Assembly: GCA_963704675.1 (NCBI GenBank)
Contig: OY969928.1
Location: 682,001 to 746,000 of the forward strand
DNA: 64,000 nt
Reading direction: 5' to 3'
DNA from: DASUVM01 sp963704675
GTDB lineage: Bacteria; Patescibacteriota; Saccharimonadia; Saccharimonadales; Saccharimonadaceae
Shown one piece after another: positions 26,293 to 35,672 of this stretch (position 1 is its first letter; the number at the start of each line of letters is the position of its first letter). A program made the position numbers and the translations under genes. Below the pieces are notes generated by a model. The model was not told the origin of the DNA. It saw only the letters and a list, made by a program, of their open reading frames with translations, and searched no databases.

Positions 26293-26688
26293 TTAGGCTT
26301 CCTTATTTTTATCAAGCCGGTCAAGTTTCAGACCATGAATTACTAAGTAGATTACAAAAGCAACCGCCAAGAAGCGAATCAGTGCATCTATAAGATCGCC
26401 AAAGGTAAATACTGCTGTGCGATCGCCAACTTCAAGTGTCCACTTAAGACCAGCTAGGCCGCCCTTGCCCACCAACAAATCAATAATTGGCGTAACAACA
26501 CTGCCAACTATAATTTTCACAAGTTCAGCCGCTTGAGCGCCAATAGCCAAACCAACAGCCAGGCCAACAATGCCCTGTTCACGTACAAATCGCATAAAGC
26601 TACTGACCTGGCCCGTTACTCTTTGGCGTGCTACCATAGTTGGTCGGCGTTTGACTTCTGGCTTCGCTGACGGTGTGCTTTTTACCAT
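26293..26688 (-). CDS. mscL: Large-conductance mechanosensitive channel
   Basis: MscL releases solutes on hypo-osmotic shock. Two membrane helices (GIVGLAVGLAIGAQAAELV, FLAVAFVIYLVIHGL) flank an outer loop, with an N-terminal FMRFVREQG helix. GCGGAG upstream favours the ATG at 26688 (131 residues) over a start 14 codons earlier. The basic N-terminal extension (about 35 residues) is longer than usual. Confidence 0.9.
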   Translation of the reverse strand: MVKSTPSAKPEVKRRPTMVARQRVTGQVSSFMRFVREQGIVGLAVGLAIGAQAAELVKIIVGSVVTPIIDLLVGKGGLAGLKWTLEVGDRTAVFTFGDLIDALIRFLAVAFVIYLVIHGLKLDRLDKNKEA

Positions 26689-26738
26689 ATCAAAACTCCG
26701 CTTATCGCCTTGATTATAACTATGAAACAAGTGTAATA

Positions 26739-28391
26739 CTAGAGGTGCTCGGGTGCAGGAATATTGAGCAGTTCTAAACCATATCTAAGTGTCTGAGCAT
26801 ATTGATTTAAGAGCGCAAGCCGCAATTGTTCGCGGGGGTCACCGATCACACGGCTATGCTCATAGAACCGGTTAAACGTTTGAGCAAGTTCATATAAATA
26901 GGTGCAGATATAATGAGGCAAGAGCTCATCCATCGCATGCGTTGTTACGTTGCGATATTCTTGCAACTTCAAAACAAGTGCGCGTTCATATTCGTCAAAC
27001 TGTTCATCTTCGGGAACTTCCGGTGTTTCTTTACTTTTAGTAAGAATACTGCGAGCTCTGGCATACGCATATTGCAGATATGGCCCTGAATTGCCTTCAA
27101 TACTTACTGATTCGTTAATATCAAATATGACATTACTGCCAATACGAACTTTCAAAAAAGCATAACGTAGCGCTGCGGTTATAATGGCCTCGTTCGGTTC
27201 GGCACCACGTGCTTTAATAGCAGCTTCAAGTTGCTCAAACAACCACTCGATATTGAGTACTTCGCCAGTACGCGAACTCATTTTGCCAGTTGAAAGCTTC
27301 ACGGTGCCAGTTGAGATATTTTCAGTAATACCACTCAGTTCCGGTACTACTAATTCGGCCGCTTTGATAACGACGTTAAAGTAATCTTTTTGTTCTTCGG
27401 CGGTGACAATATAGCTTTTATCAGGGTTATAGTCACGCTGTTTTAATTGCATTAACCCGAGATCACGGGCCTCATAAAGCCCCGTGCCACGGCTGGCTAT
27501 GAACACCCGTGTATGCAACCCGTAATCTTCGCCTTTAAAAATAATTGCGCCTTTGCTTTCAGAAAATATATCACCGACGTGATTTTTAACTGTTTCAACA
27601 CCCAGTGCATTAGCATCACTTTCAAGATAACGTTTATCTGCTAAACGGCTGCCGAGGCGTTCAATAATAGTATCAAGATAGTTAAAACTCCAAAGTTTAC
27701 ACGTTTCATATACTTGCTTGAATAACGGATCACCCAGTTTAAACGATTGTTTGACGAGCTCTTCAATCTCGGTGTGCGCTTTTTCGTCTTCTTTATCAGC
27801 CCTTGCCCCCTCTACATACATCTTACTCATGAAAGCTGCGCGATCTTTTGGTTCAATCGTGTCAAGCTTTGCCAGGTCACCGCCAACAAACTTTAAAATC
27901 GCCCACATACTTCTACCGACATGTAATCCAACATCTCCGTGATAACTCACGCGATGTGTTTTAGCACCACTTGCCTCAAGTAAATTAGCTATTGTATCAG
28001 CAATAATGCAGTTATAGGCGTGTCCAATGTGCAGATCTTTAAACGGGTTGGGGTTATTTGTTTCAATAACAACCACCTCCCCCGCTCGGCTTAAAACGGC
28101 TGGTTCTGGATGAAATAGAAATCGTGCTAATGCTTCATCAGTAAAGCGCACATTAATAAAACCGGCGCCTGCTACCTCAACTTTGGCAATATCGGCATTT
28201 TTCTCAACTTCCGAAGCAATCGCTTCAGCAATTTCACGTGGCGGTTTTTTTAGTTCACGTGTTAATTGCATTGCAATATTTATTGCCGCATCACCAAATT
28301 GCGGGTCGGGCCGTGAGATATCAGCGCTCACTTGAATATTAAACAAACGCTCAACTACATCATGCACCAACTGTTCTAGTTTTTCCTTCAT
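26739..28391 (-). CDS. argS: Arginyl-tRNA synthetase
   Basis: ArgRS charges tRNA-Arg. The N-terminal Add1 domain, the HIGH motif in FKDLHIGHAYN, the KMSK-like GKMSSRTGEV and the C-terminal DALR anticodon domain (QLRLALLNQYAQTLRYGLELL) are in order. Length 550 is normal. An extended -10 (TGTTATACT) ends 7 bases before the ATG, so it is leaderless. A cognate tRNA-Arg(GCG) lies at 62425 in the same window. Confidence 0.97.
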   Translation of the reverse strand: MKEKLEQLVHDVVERLFNIQVSADISRPDPQFGDAAINIAMQLTRELKKPPREIAEAIASEVEKNADIAKVEVAGAGFINVRFTDEALARFLFHPEPAVLSRAGEVVVIETNNPNPFKDLHIGHAYNCIIADTIANLLEASGAKTHRVSYHGDVGLHVGRSMWAILKFVGGDLAKLDTIEPKDRAAFMSKMYVEGARADKEDEKAHTEIEELVKQSFKLGDPLFKQVYETCKLWSFNYLDTIIERLGSRLADKRYLESDANALGVETVKNHVGDIFSESKGAIIFKGEDYGLHTRVFIASRGTGLYEARDLGLMQLKQRDYNPDKSYIVTAEEQKDYFNVVIKAAELVVPELSGITENISTGTVKLSTGKMSSRTGEVLNIEWLFEQLEAAIKARGAEPNEAIITAALRYAFLKVRIGSNVIFDINESVSIEGNSGPYLQYAYARARSILTKSKETPEVPEDEQFDEYERALVLKLQEYRNVTTHAMDELLPHYICTYLYELAQTFNRFYEHSRVIGDPREQLRLALLNQYAQTLRYGLELLNIPAPEHL

Positions 28392-28415
28392 CGACGTTAG
28401 TATAACAGATTAATA

Positions 28416-28846
28416 CTAGCTCGTCGTGCGAGATTCATTGCGACGCTTCGTCAACTCGTCATCAACCTTGTTATACACTTCTTTTGCACCGAGCTTTGAT
28501 ACCGTTCACCTTTGTAAGAGTCTGCATGACCAAAGAAATTAAAATCTTCGAAGGCTTGCCGGGCCTGCCTCATATTGCTAGCAGTACGATAGAAGGCCCG
28601 GTGACGTTCAGCCATAAATTCATTAGTAATCTTGCTTAAATCAAGGCGTACATTTTCCCTTGTAGCAGCCCTGCCAAAGCGTATACTTTGTTCGCGTTTT
28701 TCATGTGCCTCTCTTGGCGTTCCTAAAAATCGTTGACGAACTCCGCCGGCGCCATCGTATACAATTTCTGCCTTTCGGCACTTTCTGAGGTGTTTGTTTT
28801 TCGGCTGCTCGTTGTAGTTTTGATAACAGCTCTACATTAGCTGGCA
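28416..28846 (-). pseudogene. Frameshifted remnant of an unrecognised gene
   Basis: Starting from an ATG at 28846, the protein runs MPANVELLSKLQRAAEKQTP and on in one frame, moves to a second frame near 28770 (EIVYDGAGGVRQRFLG), and to a third near 28500 (AKEVYNKVDDELTKRR), ending at a TAG. Protein-like composition passes smoothly from frame to frame, so two frameshifts are the best explanation. The complete protein would be about 140 residues, basic and helical. No family is recognised. The gap argS-DUF1361 otherwise holds nothing. Confidence 0.6.
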
Positions 28847-28883
28847 TAATTTATATTTATAATAACACCGTTGATCCTAGGTG

Positions 28884-29558
28884 TTAATGACGTGCTTGTC
28901 GCAAGAGAGGTAAAAGCAAGTAGATTATCGCGTAAAAACTGGCAAGCATAAAAAAGAAGCTCAGCGTTATCGATATCATATTCGGATATGCTAAAGGGTA
29001 TATAAAATGCAGCAAAATATCAGTGCCGAGATTAAGCGGATTTAAAAAGATATCCCAACTATTCCACCGAAGCTCACGGCCGATATAAATAGCAAAACTA
29101 CTTATAAAAAGCGTAAGTAGAGCAATAAGTATAGTAGCGTGCTGCGAGATTCTCTTACGAAGCTCTCTTTGCACGATAAATAAACTCATGTAACCAAAAA
29201 ATAGCCCCAGCACACTAAACTGCATTATCATTACTGAATCTTGAACGATATCAACACGCTGCGTTTCAGGCAGATGTATAAAATCGGTCACAATATAAAA
29301 GCTATTAGGCAAAAAGAAGAGCCAGACTGCTGTTACTACAAGCGAAGCCCAATGCCACCATGAGTGCGTTCGCAGTAAACGTCTTAACCAAAGTGCAAGC
29401 ACCAGGGGAATAAAACCAAGAAATAAATTATAACCTAAATACCAATAATCATTGGTTTGATTACGCCAGGCACCAGTAGTCAATAAGCTCAGGCCTATGA
29501 GCGTTGCAAACCCAAAAGCCATCGCCAATCGCTCACGTGGTGATAATCTTTGTAACAT
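28884..29558 (-). CDS. DUF1361 integral membrane protein
   Basis: Six or seven membrane helices in 224 residues, with WLFFLPNSFYIVTDFIHL and GRELRWNSWDIFLNP, which are the conserved segments of the DUF1361 family. The function is unknown. TATAAT with a TGC extension (29566-29571) lies 7 bases before the ATG, predicting a leaderless start. Confidence 0.85.
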   Translation of the reverse strand: MLQRLSPRERLAMAFGFATLIGLSLLTTGAWRNQTNDYWYLGYNLFLGFIPLVLALWLRRLLRTHSWWHWASLVVTAVWLFFLPNSFYIVTDFIHLPETQRVDIVQDSVMIMQFSVLGLFFGYMSLFIVQRELRKRISQHATILIALLTLFISSFAIYIGRELRWNSWDIFLNPLNLGTDILLHFIYPLAYPNMISITLSFFFMLASFYAIIYLLLPLLRQARH

Positions 29559-29645
29559 TACTTTTATTATAGCAATGGAGCTGCTTCTTTAACACCATGC
29601 TATAATATTGACAAGAGCAGTACTTTATGATAGTTTGAAGGTATT

Positions 29646-30497
29646 ATGAATACAAACATAGAAAACCCAAACAAACCACAATCAAAAGAAAAACAAAAAG
29701 GTAAATTGAGAAGCACGATACGCCGTATTGGTACCGGCGCAATGATTTTCTTGGCTGGGGGTGGTGCTGGTGCTGCCACACATGCCGCAATATCACACGA
29801 AGCCCCGCCACAACCACATAGCGTTGAAAAATCGCATGATGCCGTGCCGCAAGCACCTCAAGCCGCCGAAAAAGCCACACCTTATGAAGGTATTGACGAT
29901 AAGCGGTTGGTAGCAGCCGAACATGCAGAAGAGCGAGAAGAGCTCGATACTGCCGCCAAGCAAGAAGCTCTGAGCGTTATGGAAGAGTTAAAAGATCCAT
30001 CTCTTGGAGCCGAACAAAATTCATATGGCACCGGCGTACAAAATAAAGGCAGCCTTCTTGAGGATCGCGTGAGCGGCGACACGAAAGCAGCGTTTGCTAA
30101 TTATCATGCCGAGACCTCAACGCTTAGCGTTAGTGATTTTGGCGAAAAAGGCTCAAGCTCAGTTGTTTTCAATATTCCTCCCGAAGTAGTGGCCGACCTT
30201 AATGCAGAGCATCAGCGTGATGGCAAGGTTGATATTGACGATCTTGAAAAAGCCGTTCAAAACCCGAACACTCATGTCAATCACTTCGGCGCCGTTGAAG
30301 GTAAATGGGATGCCGCAAATAACCGCGGTGCATCTGTAAACGTTTCGGGGAGCGGTGAGATTCGCGTCTCAACATCCGAAGAGGGCTACAGCTATGACGG
30401 TTTTGATAGCTACGCCCCTGATAAGTATGCCAGCCCAACGGATGTAGACAATATCATCGCATTAGCTCAAAAAGTAAACCAAAACAAAGCCAGTTAA
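29646..30497 (+). CDS. Membrane-anchored outer protein of unknown function
   Basis: A Lys/Asn-rich N-terminus, one Gly/Ala membrane segment at residues about 31-50, then 230 polar residues rich in Ala, Glu and His, with a beta-like C-terminal part (GASVNVSGSGEIRVSTSEEGYSY broken here into two: GASVNVSGSGEIRV and STSEEGYSY). GAAGG precedes the ATG. TATAAT at about 29603 may be its promoter. No family is recognised. Probably a surface protein. Confidence 0.75.
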   Translation: MNTNIENPNKPQSKEKQKGKLRSTIRRIGTGAMIFLAGGGAGAATHAAISHEAPPQPHSVEKSHDAVPQAPQAAEKATPYEGIDDKRLVAAEHAEEREELDTAAKQEALSVMEELKDPSLGAEQNSYGTGVQNKGSLLEDRVSGDTKAAFANYHAETSTLSVSDFGEKGSSSVVFNIPPEVVADLNAEHQRDGKVDIDDLEKAVQNPNTHVNHFGAVEGKWDAANNRGASVNVSGSGEIRVSTSEEGYSYDGFDSYAPDKYASPTDVDNIIALAQKVNQNKAS

Positions 30498-30510
30498 TTC
30501 TAACCTACCG

Positions 30511-30541
30511 TAAAACGAGCGGCACTGAGGCGCTCGTTTTA
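30511..30541 (+). terminator. Terminator of the gene at 29646
   Basis: An 11-bp stem (TAAAACGAGCG and complement) with a 9-base loop, ending in TTTTATC. Confidence 0.85.
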
Positions 30542-30598
30542 TCTTGTAGGAATTTTATACTATTCACAAAAATGATTTAAAAGTATACTTAGGTATAA

Positions 30599-31780
30599 AT
30601 GTTGGAAAAACAGCTTTATGACCAGCTCATGAGCAAGCTCCACCGAGGTGGTGTCTTAGTTCGCTTTTGGGATGGCGACGAAAAACAGTATGGCCCCGAA
30701 GAACCCTACGTTACCGTGACCTTTCATTCGCCTAAGGCACTACGGGCAATGGCGCGCAGTGTTACTTTAGGGTTTGGCGAAAGCTACAGCAAAGGTCTTA
30801 TCGATGTTAAAGGATCACTCACTAGTTTAAACCGTCTAGTGTCTGAAAACCGAGACGTTTTTAAACCCCTGCCCTTGACCAAAGTTCTCACGCCGCTTAA
30901 CCGCAATACAAAATCAAAGCAAAAAAACTACATTCAGCATCATTACGACATAGGAAATGATTTTTATAAGCTTTGGCTTGATAAATCAATGATGTATAGC
31001 TGTGCCTACTTTAAAAAGCTAAATGATCCGCTTGAGAAAGCTCAACAGCAAAAAGTTGAGCATTTACTGCGAAAGCTGCAACTGCAACCGGGGCAGCGCT
31101 TGCTCGATATCGGTTCTGGTTGGGGAACATTGCTCATTACTGCGGCTAAGGAATATGACATCACAGGTCTTGGAATTACACTCAGCGAAGAACAACTGAA
31201 GCACGCCACTGAGGCTGCCAAAAAGGTAGGCGTCAGCAAGAAAGTTAGTTTTGAATTGTGTAATTATCAAGATTTAGCCACGCGCGGCGAAACATTCGAT
31301 CGGATTATTAGCGTTGGCATGTTTGAACATGTCGGCCGCGGCAATCATAAATATTATTTCAAGGCAGCTCATGACATGCTTCGTGATGGTGGCATCACAG
31401 TGCTGCATACAATTACTCAAGAATTTGAACGGCCAATTGACCCATGGATCGATAAATATATCTTCCCCGGAGGTTATTTGCCCACTAACGCTGAAATTAC
31501 CCATCTCACGCCGCGCCACAACTTTCGGTTGCTTGATTACGAAAATCTACGCTTGCACTACGCTCTGACACTTGAAGAGTGGCTACGCCGCTATGAATCG
31601 CACGAACGCACTGTGAAAAAAATGTTCGATGAAGAATTCTACCGTATGTGGCGACTATGGCTAGCCTCTTCAGCCGCCGGTTTCCGTTACGGTGACCTTG
31701 GTCTTGGCCAGTTTGTGTTTAGTAAAGGCATTAATAATGAACTGCCGCTCACGCGCGAACATCTTTATGATAAAAACTAA
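30599..31780 (+). CDS. Cyclopropane-fatty-acyl-phospholipid synthase family
   Basis: The SAM-binding motif LLDIGSGWGTLL, the family motif HHYDIGNDFYKLWLD and the C-terminal GMFEHVGRGNHKYYF are clear. The enzyme adds a methylene bridge to unsaturated lipid chains at the membrane. At 393 residues it is full length. TATACT lies 9 bases before the ATG without a good Shine-Dalgarno site. If the cell does not make fatty acids itself, the enzyme would act on lipids taken from a host; that is inference. Confidence 0.93.
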   Translation: MLEKQLYDQLMSKLHRGGVLVRFWDGDEKQYGPEEPYVTVTFHSPKALRAMARSVTLGFGESYSKGLIDVKGSLTSLNRLVSENRDVFKPLPLTKVLTPLNRNTKSKQKNYIQHHYDIGNDFYKLWLDKSMMYSCAYFKKLNDPLEKAQQQKVEHLLRKLQLQPGQRLLDIGSGWGTLLITAAKEYDITGLGITLSEEQLKHATEAAKKVGVSKKVSFELCNYQDLATRGETFDRIISVGMFEHVGRGNHKYYFKAAHDMLRDGGITVLHTITQEFERPIDPWIDKYIFPGGYLPTNAEITHLTPRHNFRLLDYENLRLHYALTLEEWLRRYESHERTVKKMFDEEFYRMWRLWLASSAAGFRYGDLGLGQFVFSKGINNELPLTREHLYDKN

Positions 31781-31813
31781 AGACTGCCAAACATAAGATG
31801 CTTGGCAGTCTTT
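31779..31813 (+). terminator. Terminator of the Cfa gene
   Basis: AAAGACTGCCAA pairs with TTGGCAGTCTTT across an 11-base loop, followed by CTT; it overlaps the stop codon and abuts the tRNA on the other strand. Confidence 0.8.
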
Positions 31814-31815
31814 CT

Positions 31816-31905
31816 TGGCGGAGAGACAGGGATTCGAACCCTGGATGACATCGCTGCCATACACACTTTCCAGGCGTGCACCTTCGACCACTCGGTCACC
31901 TCTCC
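31816..31905 (-). tRNA. tRNA-Ser(GGA)
   Basis: A class II tRNA with acceptor GGAGAGG/TCTCTCC, a long variable arm, T-loop GGTTCGAATCC and anticodon GGA in the loop CTGGAAA. The 3' CCA is encoded (31816-31818). Confidence 0.96.
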
Positions 31906-32011
31906 AATACAATTTATTCTACAAGAGAAGTGACTGCATAAAAAGTTGTATAAAAACGTAAAATTTATGGTTGTACTAATTCATATAAGCTATCTATAAT
32001 AAAGGTTAGCT

Positions 32012-32773
32012 ATGAATTCTCCCGTCATTGAAATCAACCAGCTCAGTAAGTTGTTCGGCTATGGCGATGCCACGACCATCGCAATTGATGCTGTTTCATT
32101 GGCAATTCATAAAGGTGAATTTGTCGCTATTATGGGCCCAAGTGGCTCGGGCAAGACCACGCTTATGAATATCTTGGGCCTTCTTGATTCCCCGACTCAT
32201 GGCCATTATGCGCTTGATGGCATTCCGATAGCCGACTTAGGCCATCATCGCCGCGCCCGCATTCGCCGTACGAAAATTGGGTTTGTGTTTCAAAGCTTTA
32301 ACTTACTTAACCGGCTCAACGTACTTGATAACGTGAGCTTGCCCCTTATGTATCATGGCCAAAGCAAGCTTGCTCGTGCACATGCCGCGAGCCGGCTTTT
32401 AAAGACGTTTGGCCTTCAAGAACGCGAATATTACATGCCTCATCAGCTTTCGGGCGGACAATTACAAAGAGTCGCTATCGCCCGCGCACTGGTTAATCGG
32501 CCGTCAATTATTTTAGCTGACGAGCCAACCGGTAATCTCGACACAAAATCAAGCGAAATTATCATGAAAGAATTTAAAGAAATTCATAAACGCGGCAATA
32601 CGATCATCATGGTCACGCACAACCCAAACCTCACAGTCTATGCTGATCGTGTTATTCAAATGGTTGATGGTAAAATTGACAGCGATACCGCCGTCAAAAA
32701 ACCGAAAAAAACTAAAGATACTAAAAAGCCACTTAGTTCCAAACGCAGCAAAAAAACAAAGGGTACGAAATAA
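32012..32773 (+). CDS. ABC transporter ATPase, MacB/LolD type
   Basis: The ATPase of an export-type ABC system. Walker A GPSGSGKTT, Q-loop VFQSFNLL, signature LSGGQLQR, Walker B IILADEPTGNLD and the switch His are present. A Lys-rich tail follows residue 235. AAAGG precedes the ATG. The stop overlaps the permease start by one base (TAATG). Confidence 0.95.
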   Translation: MNSPVIEINQLSKLFGYGDATTIAIDAVSLAIHKGEFVAIMGPSGSGKTTLMNILGLLDSPTHGHYALDGIPIADLGHHRRARIRRTKIGFVFQSFNLLNRLNVLDNVSLPLMYHGQSKLARAHAASRLLKTFGLQEREYYMPHQLSGGQLQRVAIARALVNRPSIILADEPTGNLDTKSSEIIMKEFKEIHKRGNTIIMVTHNPNLTVYADRVIQMVDGKIDSDTAVKKPKKTKDTKKPLSSKRSKKTKGTK

Positions 32774-33999
32774 TGATGTGGCTCGCTGACATTCGTATCG
32801 CCTTAGCCAGCCTTAAAGCAACTCGCATTCGTACACTCTTAACAGTGCTTGGTATCGTCATAGGAGTTGCAGCAGTTACGCTCGTACTTGCACTTGGAGA
32901 AGGCGCAAAACAGGCCATTAGCAGGCAGATTACTCAATTTGGCGGCGAGGTAGTGACCGTCCGGCCCGGCAAGCTCGCCAAAGACGAAAAAGGCAACGTA
33001 CTCAGCTACGATTTATTGGCTAATTTTAGCGCCAGTAGTCTCAGCGAGCAAGACAGCAAGATTGTCAGTAGCACCCCTGGAGTCAGCGGCTCGGCCCCCA
33101 TCATGGCGCTACGAGGCTCCATCTCGGGTGAAGAGTATAACACTGAAAGCGCTCAAATTGTCGCCACGAGCCCCGATTTACCTGATGTTCTTGCCCAAAC
33201 AATGAAAACTGGCGAGTTTTTAAATAATAATATTAATCGAAACACGGTTGTATTAGGTGACACGCTTGCGAATGAGTTACTAGGGTCTGATCAAACAATC
33301 GGCCAAAAAATTTCTATTCGTGGCGAAGATTATACGGTAATTGGTATTTTAGACCATAGTGATCTACCTCTGGCTCTCAATGGCCTTTATGACATTAACC
33401 GTGCAGGCTTTGTTTCAATGGATGCCGGCAAAGCGATGAACCAAGGCATTGCACAAGTACAAACTATTAATTTTAGAGTTGCAAACGGATCGAATGTCAA
33501 AGAGGTAACTTCAAATGTCAGTGCTCGATTAAAAGAGGCTCATAAAATTGATGATATCGCTGTTATTGGATCTGCTGAAGCTTTAAAGATTATTGATTCG
33601 CTTTTTGCCGAACTCACAAAATATACCACCGCCATCGCTGCCATTTCACTGATTGTTGGTGGCATTGGAGTTATGAATATCATGCTGGTCGCCGTTACTG
33701 AACGAACCCGCGAAATTGGCATTCGTAAAGCCATTGGTGCAACGCATTTACAGGTCCTTCGTCAATTCTTAATTGAAGCAGTTATTATGAGCCTGAGCGG
33801 TGGTATTATTGGTGTTGCTATTGCTTACGCAGTTGCGCTCATTACTTCATTCCAGCTTTCTTTCTCGCCAGTACTCACTTGGGAAATCGTTGGCTGGTCA
33901 TTAGGCATTTCAATGATTGTCGGCATTGTCTTCGGCATCTTTCCGGCACTCAGAGCTGCCAAAAAAGACCCCATCGAGGCGCTCCGGCAACTAGTGTAG
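32773..33999 (+). CDS. MacB/FtsX-type ABC permease
   Basis: An N-terminal membrane helix (LLTVLGIVIGVAAVTLVLALGEG), a periplasmic-type MacB core domain of about 220 residues and three C-terminal helices typical of FtsX (with GGIGVMNIMLVAVTERTREIGIRKAIGA segments). It partners the preceding ATPase. Such pairs move peptides, lipoproteins or antibiotics outward; the substrate is unknown. Confidence 0.93.
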   Translation: MMWLADIRIALASLKATRIRTLLTVLGIVIGVAAVTLVLALGEGAKQAISRQITQFGGEVVTVRPGKLAKDEKGNVLSYDLLANFSASSLSEQDSKIVSSTPGVSGSAPIMALRGSISGEEYNTESAQIVATSPDLPDVLAQTMKTGEFLNNNINRNTVVLGDTLANELLGSDQTIGQKISIRGEDYTVIGILDHSDLPLALNGLYDINRAGFVSMDAGKAMNQGIAQVQTINFRVANGSNVKEVTSNVSARLKEAHKIDDIAVIGSAEALKIIDSLFAELTKYTTAIAAISLIVGGIGVMNIMLVAVTERTREIGIRKAIGATHLQVLRQFLIEAVIMSLSGGIIGVAIAYAVALITSFQLSFSPVLTWEIVGWSLGISMIVGIVFGIFPALRAAKKDPIEALRQLV

Positions 34000-34019
34000 C
34001 GTTGGTTGCAGCCTGCGAA

Positions 34020-35054
34020 TTAACCGAGCTCTTTTTTTAATTCTTCAACTAGTGCCACTGGTGTTGGATCGACGTTATTTAAAATTCCAAGATAAGTTGT
34101 GGCGAAATCACCAAGCAAAATAAGATAAAGCATGTGCTCAAGTGCGCTATTGCCATGAGCTTGAACTTCAATAGCTGTTGGGCGCATACCTTGAAGCAAT
34201 TTCTTGCTAATCACAAACCGTTTCTGAATACGCGGGTGTTCAAACGACGAAATAAGATCAACTACGCTAAACGGTTTTTGTTCAGGATGTGAGCTCCATC
34301 CAATAAACTCATTGTGATTCATTTCAGGGAAGAAGTTACACCAAGCAGTATTCTTGGCGTTTTCATTAGCCCCAATTTTCCATTTATAAGCGGCTGGATA
34401 CATAAGTGGACCTGCATAAATTATTGGCGTAGTGTCTTGCATTTTTTCAGCTAACTGCTTTGCGAGATTGTGCCCAGTAGGGATACCGGGTTGCCACGAG
34501 AGTACTGCTTGTTCGAGTGGGCCGGTTAAAGCAGCTATTTCGTCAAGAACACCTCGCTCGACAAACCGGGCAGCAACTAAAAACTCAAGCGCTCCGCGAT
34601 ACATATAAAAGGCGGCTGTACGTGGTTGCGGGCAGGCTGGAATAGCCGCAAGCGGAAGGTGTTTCTCGCGCGCAAGCTCAACTAGTTTGCCACCATGCGC
34701 GATCACTGCAATTGCAGCGCCCCGGCTCTCGGCATCATTCAGTGCTGCAAGTGTTTCTTCGGTATTGCCTGAATAACTCGCGCAAATAACTAGGGTATGC
34801 TCATTAACAAAATCGGGCACTCGATAATCTTTACTGACGATATACGGCACCGTCAGTGTCGGATAGGTGTGTAAAAATTCTGCGGGCAAAGCGCTCCCCC
34901 CCATACCCGCAAAAACAATATTTTGTAGTTCACCCGAGAATTGTACCTCATTCGCTAGATTAAAATCATAAGCCAAATGTGCTGGTGGTTGACTGGCAAA
35001 TTCTAAGGCATTTCCGGGATCACGCTCGGCAATTAACTTTATATCATCTAACAT
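34020..35054 (-). CDS. Bifunctional phosphoglucose/phosphomannose isomerase
   Basis: A SIS-domain isomerase: GMGGSALPAEF, ICASYSGNTEET and the C-terminal HNEFIGW segment are the family signatures. It interconverts fructose-6-P with glucose-6-P and mannose-6-P. Together with the phosphomannomutase at 43064 it can supply mannose- or glucose-1-phosphate for surface sugars. AAAGGA precedes the ATG. Length 344 is typical. Confidence 0.92.
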   Translation of the reverse strand: MLDDIKLIAERDPGNALEFASQPPAHLAYDFNLANEVQFSGELQNIVFAGMGGSALPAEFLHTYPTLTVPYIVSKDYRVPDFVNEHTLVICASYSGNTEETLAALNDAESRGAAIAVIAHGGKLVELAREKHLPLAAIPACPQPRTAAFYMYRGALEFLVAARFVERGVLDEIAALTGPLEQAVLSWQPGIPTGHNLAKQLAEKMQDTTPIIYAGPLMYPAAYKWKIGANENAKNTAWCNFFPEMNHNEFIGWSSHPEQKPFSVVDLISSFEHPRIQKRFVISKKLLQGMRPTAIEVQAHGNSALEHMLYLILLGDFATTYLGILNNVDPTPVALVEELKKELG

Positions 35055-35153
35055 CTATAATCCTTTCGTTAGGCTTCACAGGGTAAAAGTACTATGCTAC
35101 AGTACTGGTAATAAGCATAACAAAATTCCTTCATAACTGATAAAAGGGTGGTA

Positions 35154-35672
35154 ATGGATACAAATCAAACTCAACCAATTAGCGATGATCAAGAGCTAGC
35201 AAAGGTCCTACAAGGGGTGCAAAAACAAGCACGCGACATGGCAACACATGATCCTGAAGAGCATCATGATAACAGTATGCAATATGAAGAAATGCCAGCA
35301 CCAGGCGCAAAACAAGACACGCCAGCCAGTGATCCGCCGGCCGTCTCGAGCGTTCCAGCAACCACTGATAACAACTCTGAGCCTAAGACAAGCAGCACTG
35401 CTTCAACGGCAACCGATCGTAATAATCCAGCTCTTGATGAAATTAAAAAAGAGGCCCTTGAAGAACTTCGTCCTTTAGTTGCTAAATTAGATCTACCCCC
35501 AAAAGAAAAGTTCGATACTATGCTACTGATTATTCGCTCAACTGATGACCAAGTTCTGCTTGGCCCTGCCCACGAAGCAGCCAAGACAATTGAAGACGAA
35601 ACCGATCGCGCCGAGGCGCTACTCGATATAGTTAAAGAAATTGATTATTTTGCCAGTCAAAAAGCAGCTTAA
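35154..35672 (+). CDS. Acidic low-complexity protein
   Basis: The ATG at 35154 with AAAGGG upstream gives 172 residues. The first 100 are Thr/Ser/Ala/Glu-rich and probably disordered; residues 100-172 form charged helices (LEELRPLVAKLDLPPKEKF). No family is recognised. The 3' end overlaps the next convergent gene by 4 bases. Confidence 0.7.
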   Translation: MDTNQTQPISDDQELAKVLQGVQKQARDMATHDPEEHHDNSMQYEEMPAPGAKQDTPASDPPAVSSVPATTDNNSEPKTSSTASTATDRNNPALDEIKKEALEELRPLVAKLDLPPKEKFDTMLLIIRSTDDQVLLGPAHEAAKTIEDETDRAEALLDIVKEIDYFASQKAA

